DNA of 64,000 nt from Helicoverpa zea (taxonomy: Eukaryota; Arthropoda; Insecta; Lepidoptera; Noctuidae): the NCBI RefSeq assembly GCF_022581195.2, contig NC_061471.1, positions 4,340,001-4,404,000 of the forward strand. Direction: 5' to 3'. Made by a program: the position numbers and the translations under genes. Below are positions 12,801 to 24,058 of the stretch, piece by piece. Below the pieces are notes generated by a model. The model had not been told where the DNA came from. It was given only the letters and a program-made list of their open reading frames with translations, and did no database searches. The first letter of the stretch is position 1. Every line of letters begins with the position of its first letter.

Positions 12801-15800
12801 ATGTGAAAGTAACTCTGTCTGTCTGTCTGTCTGTCTTTTCTTCACGCCTAAACTACTGAACCGATTTGTGTGAAATTTGGTACAGACATAGTTTGGAACT
12901 TGAGAAAGGACATAGGATAGTTTTTATTTTAAAAAAAATATATAAAAATAAAAAATAAAATTTATTCCGGACATATAGCGCCATCTATTGGTCAAACCAA
13001 AAATATGCCGGAAGTCACTATTCCATGCGAACGAAGTCGCGGGCAAAAGCTAGTATTATATAATATTCAACATAAAATAATTAACAAAAATTGAAAAAAT
13101 CGAATACAACAAAATTTTGTATACAGAACCTAAAATAAAAGTTCAGTATTATACCTATACCGATTTTATTTTTGTCTCCAAAAATACGAAAATTATTGAA
13201 AGAGCGGGAAATCGCTTATTAATATTAATACATTTAACGTTAGTCGTTTACCTCGTATAAATTCCTTGGTCACAAAATACACAAGCAAAATAAAAAATAT
13301 GCCAATGTTAACGAGGGCGGGCGGGAAACTCGCGACGACCGCCCACGGGTAGCGACTCACAGGCACTCCAGGACTGAACTACTGAAGCCTTATTACGACT
13401 ACTGCCTCATAATAGATACGTTTCTACTATTCTCGCACCCTATAGACGTGTAGGTACGTTGCACCACATGTCTCAGTTACAAAGGGTAGTGAAACATTAG
13501 TGCCTTTTTACCTACAGTTCAATTAATTGTCATTTTCCCGATTTAATTAAACATCTGTTTTACATACACTATCACTGAGTAACTATTTCGTCTTGTGTTT
13601 TGACTTAAAAAGTGCGTGTTTCAAAAAGTTATTGTATCTAACTCCGACTCTTTTTTGATGCAAATGAGAAATTATGCTCTGACAAATAGTTAATTAAACA
13701 TAGATCTTTGACCGATATTTAATCACCTACCTGCTTAATGAATTTAAAAGGACTTGAGGCTCAAAAAAAGTCGTAAAAAAACAAAACAAAGTCAACTAAC
13801 CAAAGCTGCAATCTTTAGTAAAACCTCGCAATACCTTTCCAATCGAACACGAATACATGTAGGGAGATATTAGCGCAGATAAAGCCATCATCGCAGGGTG
13901 TTAAAGGTTCGCGTGTCGCTTCAGCCTTGAGCTGAGGAAGGTGCCTCTCTTTATTACCATTCCAACTTAATCGAATACAACCCACGATATATTACACGAC
14001 TATTCAAAACGCACCTGTAAAAAACGTTATCAACTCACACTGTTACCGCATTGAAAAGTTAACACAGACCTTCCTGAAAAGAAGCCGTTTCCATATACCT
14101 ACCCACGCATTAACAGCCTTCAATCATTTACCGTGAAAAAATCGGCGCCGATGAAATAATGACGCGACACCCATTTCATTTTGACAATAGTATCGCGTGC
14201 CTGCCACCTATGGCTGCTTCACACGAAATGCATAAATGATACAAACAATTTACTTGCCGAAAACAAACTGCTTTCGGAAATAGACACAAAAATTACCAAC
14301 GGCAAACGTACAGGAGCAACTTAAAATGGATTTCAGTCACACGTAATTGACCAACGTGACTAATTAGCAAACATTTCTCTTATAGAAGTGCCTAATCTTA
14401 TAGTCACCTGATAGTGAAGTCAACCGGCTGTTGTTCATACAGCGCCTTGCACAGCCTCGGGATGAGGCCGGGTTGAGACTCAGTGCCCATCATAGTGTGG
14501 GTTTTGCCCGTTGCACTCTGCCCGTACGCCAGCACACATGCTGAACAGCCTCTGGAAACGCTGGCTATCACCTCTTGACCGATGGACTCAAATACCTGGC
14601 GAACAGAACGGACCTTAAAAACTGTCCGACTTTAAAAAGTTAATGGAGATACTACTTTGCCCCGTTGTACTTATAACGTCGCAACGTCATCGTCCTTTAG
14701 TGAAAACCTCGGAAATGCAATTTTCGCTCGAATGCTTTTATTGCATTCCAAGGAAGAAAACATGCAAAACTCAAATTACCTACTTCTTCCTAGCAAAGAC
14801 CAAGTTTTTTCAAATTACGAGGTTTTCACTCGATAACAAATTTACATTTTATTAAACAACGATTTAATGATAAGATGTCTCGTTATGTTAAGGTACTGAC
14901 CTTCTCTTGTGATGCGTAAGATGGCAGCGTGCTTGAACACACGCTGTCGTATGTGTAATCAGCATAGTATTGACGAATGCGCTCACGACTGTCGCCCGCG
15001 CCTGATAAACTTACCTGCGCAAATGTACATTTTAAATAAACTTTATTAGATAGGTAAATAGGCACCTACTGAAATATGCAAAAAAATATTATTGTTCACT
15101 ATTTTTTACATGCGTTGAGTTAATAAGAATTCTTCTTCATAATAGACAATCATGATTTGGTACATTTAAGGGCCTATGCACACCACGTTTTTTAAACGCG
15201 CCGTCGACGCGCCTTTGTAGCGATACAGACGCGATACGCACGCAAGTCAGACGCAACCTGTAGACCTTTGCACACCTGTATAAATAGAGACGCGCGTGTG
15301 TAGCGATACAGACGCGATGCAAACGCGCGTGTGTAGCGATGCAGAGGCGCGTTTGTATCGATACAGACGTGCCGGTGACGCGCGTTTGCATCGATACAAA
15401 GGACAACAAACTGCTCTGCAGGATAAGAACGCGCCGTCGACGCGCGTTTGTAGCAATGCAGACGCGATGCAAACGCGTGTTTGTATCGATACAGACGCGC
15501 CGGTGCCGCGCGTTTGTATCGATACAAACGATAACAAACTGCTCTGCAGGATGACGGCGCGTTTAAAAAACGTGGTGTGCATAGGCCCTAAATACGGTAA
15601 ATTTGTATCTAGTCTAATCGGAAATGGCGCTACATCGTCTTTCATTTCATTTCAGTCCAATAAATAATCGTAGAATATTATGTATATAGTTTGTTTGTGG
15701 TTGGCTTTTATTTAGTTGCTATAAGTATTTTTTAAAGTAGGTACAGACATAAAGTGTGAACTTACTTTGATGTTTGTAATTGTAACTGTATTACTGTCTA

Positions 15801-16131
15801 CAACATTCACGACAGGCACCGGCTCCTTTTCAGACCTTAACTCCCTGAAAATATATATTTTTTTCTCAAACAAGCATGTTATGATTATTTTCAAAAAAAT
15901 AAACACGAAGTGTCGAATATTAAGTAATCCGTCTCGTATTAGTGAAGTTTTCGCCTACGGCTCAGCCTTTAAACTCATGCTCCTGAAATTGCTTATTATT
16001 TCTCAGCCTCTGCAATAATGTACCTACTATCGTTGGGGTGTCATTGATTTGTAATAAATTCATGTAAAAAAGTACAAAACTTACTTTTCAGTAAAAGGTC
16101 TCACTCGAATTGCTAGCTTAACGTTCGACAT
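6844..16131 (-). CDS. Kinesin motor protein with long unstructured tail (kinesin-3-like)
   Basis: Ten exons join in phase: 16131-16085, 15844-15766, 15014-14901, 14595-14408, 11312-11164, 10890-10734, 9965-9865, 9770-9663, 9356-9175 and 9105-6844, giving 1128 residues. The N-terminal motor begins IRVRPF, has the P-loop GQSATGKT (105-112), neck-side LEIYNER, switch I NATSSRSH (218-225), switch II DLAGS (241-245) and the KEGANINKSL helix. The motor should bind ATP and walk on microtubules. From about residue 376 the tail is one 2262-base exon, rich in Ser, Thr, Asn and charged residues; no FHA, PX or START domain was recognised by eye. A Leu-rich helix (LQAQLNQLISEL) follows the motor and could be a short neck coil. 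Placement in kinesin-3 rests on the start of the motor and the YASQEKVFESIG segment; another divergent family is possible. Intron 4 holds a Helitron and intron 2 a Harbinger-like element. Confidence 0.87.
12783..13053 (+). mobile_element. Lep1-like non-autonomous Helitron
   Basis: The element starts TCCTAACTAATATTATAAAT and ends AAAAGCTAG, inserted between A and T as Helitrons do. It contains a GTCT tandem run near 12815-12835 and a phrase like ACCGATTTGTGTGAAATTTGG that recurs in other copies here (35400 region). It lies in a kinesin intron and encodes nothing. Confidence 0.75.
15170..15588. mobile_element. Harbinger-like MITE with 36-bp inverted ends and TAA duplication
   Basis: The ends match as inverted repeats for about 36 bases (GGGCCTATGCACACCACG... 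at the left). A direct TAA flanks each side (15167-15169 and 15589-15591), the three-base duplication typical of PIF/Harbinger transposons. The interior is built from repeats of a self-complementary unit like CGATACAAACGCGCG, and a block ending ACTGCTCTGCAGGAT occurs twice, 120 bases apart. Open frames on both strands here are repeat artefacts. It sits in the kinesin intron between exons 2 and 3. Confidence 0.85.
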
Positions 16132-17735
16132 AATGCGTAATGTTTAAAATTTTCACAAAAACTGTTTTGTTACATTTTCACTTAAAGAAAAACTTTTCGT
16201 TTATTCAACCACAGAATATTTAAAAAAGAATACGTCTTGTGGATAGTCAAATCAGAAGCGTAATGGACAGTCTTCGGAAGTCCCATGTTGTAGGACAAAG
16301 CTATTTTAAGAGCGACGCACCCTTCCTGTAGGTTCAAAACACAAGGAAAGCATAATTAAGTTATTAATAGATCTTGCTCCGCGTTATAGCTTCCCCAATG
16401 AAAAGTTACGTGAAAGTATCCCAAATATTCCAGTTTTAATTTGCTTTGAACTATGTGTAGGTACTTGACTTCGTAATGAAAATGATGTCTCAATGTTATA
16501 ATGACTAATTTAGTCAACGATATTATTTGCATTCTGGTGAATTTTTGACATTCTGGCATTATTTTATACGTAAAGTGTAAATTCTAGTCTAGAGATGAAG
16601 CTTGGATTTAATCAAGACTAAACTAACTGAAAATATTTAAGGATAGATTCCAAACTATTTTTGGACAAACTTGTTTATAACTGTCATCAGTGACAGTGCC
16701 ATTATTTTGTTGAGCTGTCAAATGACGCTGACATTTATCAATGTCAAACTGCGTTTGGTTCGTCTTAGACATGGGAAAAACGTATCATTGAAAAGAAAAG
16801 ATTGATATGTATCTTTTGATCACTGGGATATGTATCACTCTTTTGTATCTCTATATCCTTTCTAATCCGTGAGTGACATTGTACTGTTGCTCAGAGTGAC
16901 TCGCTTCGTTCAATTCAATCCAATGTATCACTAAATCAGTACGAACTAAGAGTGATAGATTCATTTAGGATAGATAGATTCGTATATCAGTTTATAATAT
17001 TTTTAAGTTTATTTTTTTTATTTTTAAGTTTCTATTTTTCATTTTAAATTTAAGTTTACGATGTATGTAATTGGCTGTTAAAGCCGTGTAAATCGAATAA
17101 ATAAATAAAAATAATGGTCAAACACTTATTCTCGGTATCGAGAAAGTGAGACAGAACATTCTAAGTAGGGAAGTGCGAAAGAGATGTCTGGTCTTTCCGA
17201 TGAGAAACCGTGACGCCAGCCGCTCAACGCTGTGTGTGCGAGTGCAACACAGATACAAACGGACGACGGATTGAATGAGTTGTTAAAGATACACTGATAC
17301 ATTCGGATTTGAACTGATACAAAGAGTGAGTGATAAGAACGGAAGGATACATATCTTTTTTATCTATCACTCCTGAGTTACTCATCTCTAGTTCGTCTGC
17401 ATCATCGAGCTTAGAATAATATAAGGAGACGCCGTTTTGATATTGACGTATCTATAGTTATATAAATATGAAACAAACTATGCAACATAGTTCTGTCTCA
17501 CTCTTTCTAAGCAGATAAGTGTATTTGAAAACAGGGACAACAATATTTTTGTGATTGCGTAAAATGGTGACATTTACTTTTGAAATCCTTCTGCGTGCCA
17601 TATCTGGCCATATATGTCATGGTAGTTGTGCTGTCAAATAGGTGCTCTTCGTGACTTATTTTTGCTATTTTATAGAATATCACTCGTGTTTACTTTTAAG
17701 ACTTTACTATTTCAATAGTGAAATAATCAACGAAT
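16132..17735. other. Upstream region of kinesin gene
   Basis: About 1.6 kb between the kinesin start codon and the THAP-like exon. It is AT-rich and contains degenerate copies of TATC-rich motifs (16800-17400) that look like an old dispersed repeat. The kinesin promoter should lie at the left. No convincing exon was found. Confidence 0.4.
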
Positions 17736-17806
17736 ATGCCTATGTGTTGTATTGTGAAGTGTGGTGCTAGGAAGCACCAAAATCAAGCTGGATTGTCTTT
17801 ACACAG
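17736..17806 (+). CDS. Isolated THAP-like first exon (partial gene or remnant)
   Basis: An ATG at 17736 opens 23 codons plus two bases, ending at an ACACAG|GTTAGG donor. The peptide reads MPMCCIVKCGARKHQ and then a Ser-Leu-His stretch, which matches the start of a THAP zinc finger (C-x2-4-C, then a basic turn and a small-residue/H-R segment). THAP domains bind DNA and occur in transcription regulators and in transposases. I could not find the following exons in the next 2 kb, so this may be a gene with a distant second exon, an abandoned exon or a transposon relic. Confidence 0.4.
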
Positions 17807-19736
17807 GTTAGGAACCTATTTTTGCTAGAAACTACATAAAATAATTCACATTTTATAAAAAATATGTTACGGGAACATGAATTGATGGTGAAAGTACTTA
17901 TATTTTGGTTTATTTCTATATAAAAACCTATATTTAGAAATAAATGTTGTTTACAATAACATGTTATATTGGCATAGTGCTGTGCAGTTGTCATAATAGT
18001 ATCGATATAATATGCACTTAATAAGTCTGCTTTTACAAATTTTAACATCAGAACTTACTGTCCCTAAGACACTGAGCCCTCAGAGTTGTGTATTATTTTC
18101 AACAAAACATCAGTTAAAAACATTTTGATTAAAAAGGCGTATTATAAAATTCAGGATTTTAAAGACATATTTTATTGAAAATAATATGTTTTGCCTTTTT
18201 ATTTTCACATGATGCTTCTACGGCGACCACGGGCACGGCAGTGCTTCCGCACAGACGAGCAAATCGGAATGCAAGTTGCAATATTTGCTTGAGAACTTAG
18301 TTACCGAGTATAGATTTCGAATTGTATAAATATTTTTTTCTTAGCACTAAAATTGTTTTGTACAATCGATTAATACATAATTAGCTCCATTTGCATTATA
18401 TAACTTTCTCATGAATAGCTTGAAAACGATTTTAAATTATTGTATTTTTTTTAAGAGAGTATCTCCTTATGGCGTTTCTTGCGGATTCTTCTTCATAGGA
18501 CCGAATCTTTGGCACCCTGCAACTAGTCTGACGTGAAAGAACTTTCATAGGGCTATTTGAAATAATAAATAATTACTTTGCCTGTTTTTTTTTTTTTTTC
18601 ATAGGTATCACCCTACTGAAATGACTCCTCCCATTTGGTTGATGTTGTTGAGGTTATTAGTATCAGTGAAGTTAATGTGATAGTTAGTTCTATGACGAAG
18701 AGATTATTTATACTCGGTTATTTTTATGCACCCAGTAAGACTCGCACATACTTCTAACTAGAATACAATATCGATATTTGTTGAATCCGGTAGCGGTACA
18801 ACCCTAGTAATGGCAGCCATTTTAGTTACGACTGCAGACTGACAGTAGGTGTGCACGTTTTTTTCGTGACATTTCCTGTCCCTATAGTTATATGTCAATG
18901 GTCTGCATCTGCTGCAGCCGGAGACATTTTGATTGGAAAAACGAATAACAACTTGATTTCGCAACATAATATCTTATTATAGTTTAAATGCGCAGCATTG
19001 GGATAATATTTTAGACGTGGCTATATACGTATTAAGGTACTGTACCCATATCTGTATTCTGTAAATCAAATTGAACCAAACAACTTTAACACCAATTTAC
19101 TTCAACAATTCTTATTAAACTTCACTGTAATAGTCTAATGAAGCTTACCCAGAAGTCATCCTAAAAAATAAAAAACATTTCAAAATCATTTCACAATTCC
19201 CTCAATGTAAGCAAATGAATACTCCATTATGGGGGTCATTGCCATGATTCTATAACGATATCCAAAAACAAGTTATTTATCTTGTTTGTTCCATAACTTT
19301 CTTGAAAAAGTACCTGCCTATTGAGTGTTGATCAAAGGTATTTTTTATAAGAAAGGATTCAAGCAGATATTGGTATAACACTGTTGATAATATTAAATAT
19401 TCAATGATAACAATATAAATCATTATGTTATATCACATTAGCCGCAATTATCATCATTAGCCTACCTTGCAAAACCTTTTTGGTGTTCAAGATATTCTTA
19501 TGAACTTTGTACCTAAAGTTAATGTGGAATAAAAATGAAGGATGTGCCATCCGCCTTCATTCACTAAGCAATATGTTTCAATTCATATGTAAAAATGTTA
19601 CCCTGTAATAAAAATAGTGACAATACATGACTATTGTATTGAAAGATACAATCTTTAGAATTAGCATAAAAATGCTGTGTCAAGTTCAGTTGAACTTTCA
19701 ATGTTCTAATGATCATTCTTTGTTGTGCTCTACAAG
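17807..19736. other. Non-coding region before the first isomerase gene
   Basis: Nearly 2 kb without a supported gene. Open frames on either strand (for example 18758-18967 on the minus strand) lack splice context and family resemblance. The right end should hold the promoter of the plus-strand isomerase gene. Confidence 0.4.
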
Positions 19737-22715
19737 ATGCTAGTACGGAGATTGACAAGATCCCTATGGAACACGGTGAGAGTGGAAAAGAGGTTCCTAG
19801 CCTCTGAACCGTTGAAACCACAGACTGAAGAAAAAGACAGCGTTGACCCAGTACAGGTGAGTCTTAATTTAAATAATGTTGGAGACTTGTTTGTGCTATT
19901 GATTGTCTAATCTGTTGCATTCTTTGCATGATTACATGATATTTAGTTGAAGGGATAGATTCTGTACTACAACTATAACACATTTTATGATAATGTGTTA
20001 GTTACTTTGTACTGAGTAATCTTTTTGTTACAGACTTTATAAAAATAAAGAAAGCTACTTGTAGTATTACTTATTATGTTTTTACAATAAGCTAGTTATC
20101 AGTTTTAACTTCTTTGTAATATGGCAATGCCTTTTGTGTGAAAGAGTAACAATCAAACTTAATCATTTACAGTTGGAGGCTCTAGATAAAGACATATGTC
20201 TTTTAGTTGATGAGAAGGACAACTTTGTGGGAACGGCCACCAAAAGAGAATGCCATAAAGTAGGAGATGATGGCGAAGTACTGCTCCACCGTGCCTTCAG
20301 TGTGTTTCTCTTCAACAAGAGAGGAGATATGCTCATGCAGAGAAGGTCTAGCCAAAAAGTGAGTTAGCTACCAGTTAAAATATAGATTGCATTTCTATTA
20401 TCTAGAGGAAAAACCATTTATTTAGTAATATTAAATAATTTAAAATTAAAACAGATCATTAATCATTTACCTTTATTGCTTAGTAACTACAGGGTTATTG
20501 GTAAAACACTAACAACCTTGCAGGACTGTATTACTAACATCATTAACTACAAGTTTTGTTCTATGACTTTTTATAAAACATAATACATTTGCCAAAAACA
20601 AACCTACAAGATTTCATTGGTCTATCTAACACATTTCAACTCTATTTTGCTATAGTGATAAAATTTGCACGCCCCTACCATTTCTTCACCAACAAAAGGC
20701 CCGATCGGGACCAGTCGAGCGATTAGTCGACCTTAGAGTGTGCGGACGAGTCGAGATTATCACACATTACAATAAATTCGTTTGGTGAAGCAAACGAATT
20801 TATTGTAATGTGTGTGGTTTGCACTTTTAGAATGAATGCAAGAGATACCCTACGCATTCCGCGCACTATTCTCGTACCTAGTCATACTTTTGAATTGGTA
20901 ACTCGCTAGTCGCTACGCTACGATTTCCCGCCTTTTTACGAAAAGGTCAAATAAAAAAAAACAAAATATCGTCTTCTTCACGTACTGTGTGCCTCGGTGG
21001 ACGATCACTATCCCTGATGGCATGCCGGAATCGCCCGTAACTCGTAACCGCTGAGTGGCGGCTAGCATTATTACTCAGCTAGGTGTAGGGATGTTTGGGA
21101 ATCGTATGGGGCGTATTGGTGACAGGCTTCCGAAACATTGTCATCACACCTAGCCAGCATTCGCACCATTTCCGTGTACTCGACATTTGAATATCGATAC
21201 GCCATACTGTAAAGATAATTACGTTCGCACCACCGAATTTCGCTACAAGGACACGTATGATGCGACGCGGGCGCATGAAAACGACTGACGGCCGCTCGTA
21301 AATAGGTCAAGTTCAAACGCTCCCCCGCCGCCGCCCGAGCCCCGCTCCCCTCCGCTATCTTTTGTACTACTGTTTGTTGTGCTTCGCATAGACTTCGTAA
21401 ATTTTAGAGCGTCCAATTGAAATATTTTAATTTTTGTGTGAAAATTTTGATGAACTAAAATCTGAGAATTATTAAAAGTCATAGAACAAAAGTTTTAGTT
21501 TATGATATTAGTAATATGGTCCTGAGAGGTTGTTAGTGTTTTACCTATAACCCTGTATATGTAAAAATAAATTGATCCACAATTTTCGTCTGAAAATCAA
21601 TTGTGGTGCGACTGTAAAACTGTGGCTATGCTATCCAGAAAAAAATTGATAAATGTATTGTTAAATATTCCAGGTAACTTACCCAGACTACTACACAAAC
21701 GCGTGTTGCAGTCACCCGCTGTACATAGACGAGAAAGCCGAAGATGTTGTCACCGCAGCTAGACGCAGGCTCAATTTGGAGTTAGGGATTCCTTTAGACC
21801 AGGTATGGTATAAAGAAGCTTGGAGCATGTTAAATTTCTTACATAATGAATATGACCCTTGAACAAGCTTAATTTTGTTATGATTTAGCCATCAGGCTTT
21901 TTAGGATCGCTTTCACATGTGCGTATTTGCCGCGCGACACATTCCATGCAGTGAAAGCCTGTCACTAAATAGCTATGCGTATTCGGGCGTTACCATCAGA
22001 TCCGTTACATGTCAGCTCACAGCTACTTTGACTCGTGGATATCGTTCGTATAATATATAAGCACGACAACCCTCGTACAAGCCACGCTTTTGTCTCATGT
22101 CGCTCCTACACCCGTGTAGAATACTTATATGTACGCCGAAGTTTAAAAATATGTTGTTGTCTCTCAGATGGACCCAGAGTTGTTCACGTTCATGACGCGC
22201 GTGCACTACCACGACCCCGGCGATGGCGTGTGGGGAGAGCACGAGATCGACCACATCCTCTTCTTCCAAGCAGACGTCAAGGTCAAGCCGAACTCCAACG
22301 AGATATCCGAGTACTGCTTCGTACCTAAAGCTGAATTTAATGCGTAAGTCCATTTATCTTTAACAAGTTTTTTTTTGGAATTCAATTTCTGTAATTCAGT
22401 TGAACATTCCCATTAATTCAATAAGGCCCATTAGGGCTAACTTAAAGGTCACAAAAAAGGTGCTAAATATTAAGAATTGTCGCTCAACAATTAGCGCTTT
22501 AAAAAGATTTTCGACAAACCTGTATCTAACCAGTATAACATAAGAGCGCTATTTATTATTTCTACAGGTTTATCCCAACTCTGGAAGGTCCGCTAACGCC
22601 GTGGTTCAACATGATTCGCCGACACCGACTCAAGCTATGGTGGGACAACCTTCATCGTCTCAAGGAATTGGCAGAACCTGACAAGATACAGAAGTTTATG
22701 AGTGATAAAAAATAA
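19737..22715 (+). CDS. IDI1: Isopentenyl-diphosphate delta-isomerase, type I, copy 1
   Basis: Five exons join in phase: 19737-19856, 20173-20358, 21674-21802, 22168-22343 and 22568-22715, giving 252 residues. The enzyme interconverts isopentenyl and dimethylallyl diphosphate in the mevalonate pathway, which in insects feeds juvenile hormone. Catalytic features are intact: the TNACCSHP cysteine loop (Cys at 113-114), the metal-binding histidines in ECHK and LLHRAFS, and the WGEHEID glutamates. The arginine-rich first 20 residues could be a mitochondrial or peroxisomal-type leader, or simply variable. The start at 19737 is the first ATG in frame; an upstream in-frame GTG is not likely to be used. 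Intron 2 contains a 1.07 kb inverted-repeat transposon. The adjacent copy 2 has the same exon sizes for exons 2-4. Confidence 0.95.
20490..21555. mobile_element. Non-autonomous DNA transposon with ~85-bp terminal inverted repeats
   Basis: The left end CAGGGTTATTGGTAAAACAC and the right end (its reverse complement with few mismatches) match for about 85 bases. TA flanks both ends, consistent with a two-base target duplication. The interior has no transposase and contains a perfect 24-bp hairpin at 20761-20814. It lies within intron 2 of isomerase copy 1. The superfamily is not certain. Confidence 0.7.
20761..20814. repeat. Perfect 24-bp hairpin with 6-base loop
   Basis: Bases 20761-20784 are the exact reverse complement of 20791-20814, with loop GTGAAG. 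On transcription within the isomerase intron this would fold into a very stable stem. Confidence 0.9.
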
Positions 22716-24058
22716 ATAGCTTATCGTCGCCTTCTAGTAGTTATAGGCAATATCAATTATTTGTTTAATTTAAACCACAAGAGAATGAATATGTTTATTA
22801 TTTTATGAAAGTAGGCTGTAGTTCATCGATTATGATTATTTAATTGTTTAGTTTGTCTCGTAACTACCTCTTGCGCATCAAGTTACACTATGCTTTTACT
22901 ATGGTTAGGTAGTTAAATAAAACCTTCTTTCAATATAATTTCTATAATTTTGTGTTTCATGATATAATAATGCTGTACATATTCGATGATGGGTGCTTTC
23001 AAAAAGATTACAGATTATTTTAAGAATGAGCCCACTAAAGCTGTAAGCATTTGATGCCTTGTACAATTTCTATTAAATGCAAGAATAAATAATATTTATT
23101 ATGGGTTCGAGTGTTTTATTATAGTCAATTTTGACCTTTATCTAAATCGTTATGAGATAAATTGTTCGGTCTGGCTTTTGCCTGAGCATGTACAGTACAA
23201 TACCTGAAATATTTTTGTGTAGGTACATATGTGTCGAAGCCATATCATAGATTTGCTGACAATATGAAATGATCGATAATTTGAAATTGTCGCTCGAAAG
23301 TGGGTTATCGCCGAATGTTCCACACCGCAAGCTGTCCGCGCGTCGCTTCAGTCAAGTCAATAACATGACTGAAACGACCCTTGCCACTTCGGAGTTATTA
23401 ACTTCAGTCAGAAGGTCAAAGTAGGAACTCTGTTATCAACGTGTTAAGAATTTGCTCTCCTCTCCGAGCCGGTCTGTGGGAACGGGCCCTTATTAGGAAT
23501 GAAGTGTGTGAACCTAATAAGTCAGTTGACCAAACACGCATCGTACACCACATCTGCCTTACATACTCGAGTGATCGCCTAAAATTGATCACATAAGCAG
23601 GTAGGTATACGGAAAATATGTATCCATACTCCATTATTGACTATAATGGAGGATTTACAGATGCGCGGACCGAGTGGCCTAGATTCCGGCATATACTTAG
23701 TTAGTGCTTTTAGATAACGAATTCCTCAGACATGTGCGAATGAACACCGCGGGCTTTCAAGAAGTACCTACCTATGCAAGTAGCCTATTAGGGTCTGATC
23801 GACACCCAAGCTATGGGGCACTAAACAATTTAGGGAATAAGATTCGTTAATTCTACTCAAAGAACAGCTATTATCATATTTACAATGTCGTAAGTTTAAT
23901 AAATGCCGAAGGTAAAAAAACAACGTTACCATATCTTAACAAATAGCTACATTAACCCACAATTTACATAATCTTATACACATGGGCAGCATAAATATCA
24001 TAAAAATAATGACTTTCCACAAATTTTCCGTCATTTTACTCAGTTACTGTTAGTTACA
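22716..24058. other. Spacer between the two isomerase copies
   Basis: About 1.3 kb with AT-rich 3' UTR of copy 1 (AATAAA-like motifs near 23085-23095) and the promoter side of copy 2. No other gene seen. Confidence 0.5.

Noticed and set aside
15137..15667. Overlapping open frames with repeated VCIDTNA or similar peptides
   Set aside because: They arise because the repeat unit of the Harbinger-like MITE lacks stops in several frames; no start context or homology.
17100..17420. Possible regulatory array of TATC motifs upstream of the kinesin gene
   Set aside because: The motifs are degenerate and unevenly spaced; an eroded dispersed repeat is the simpler reading.
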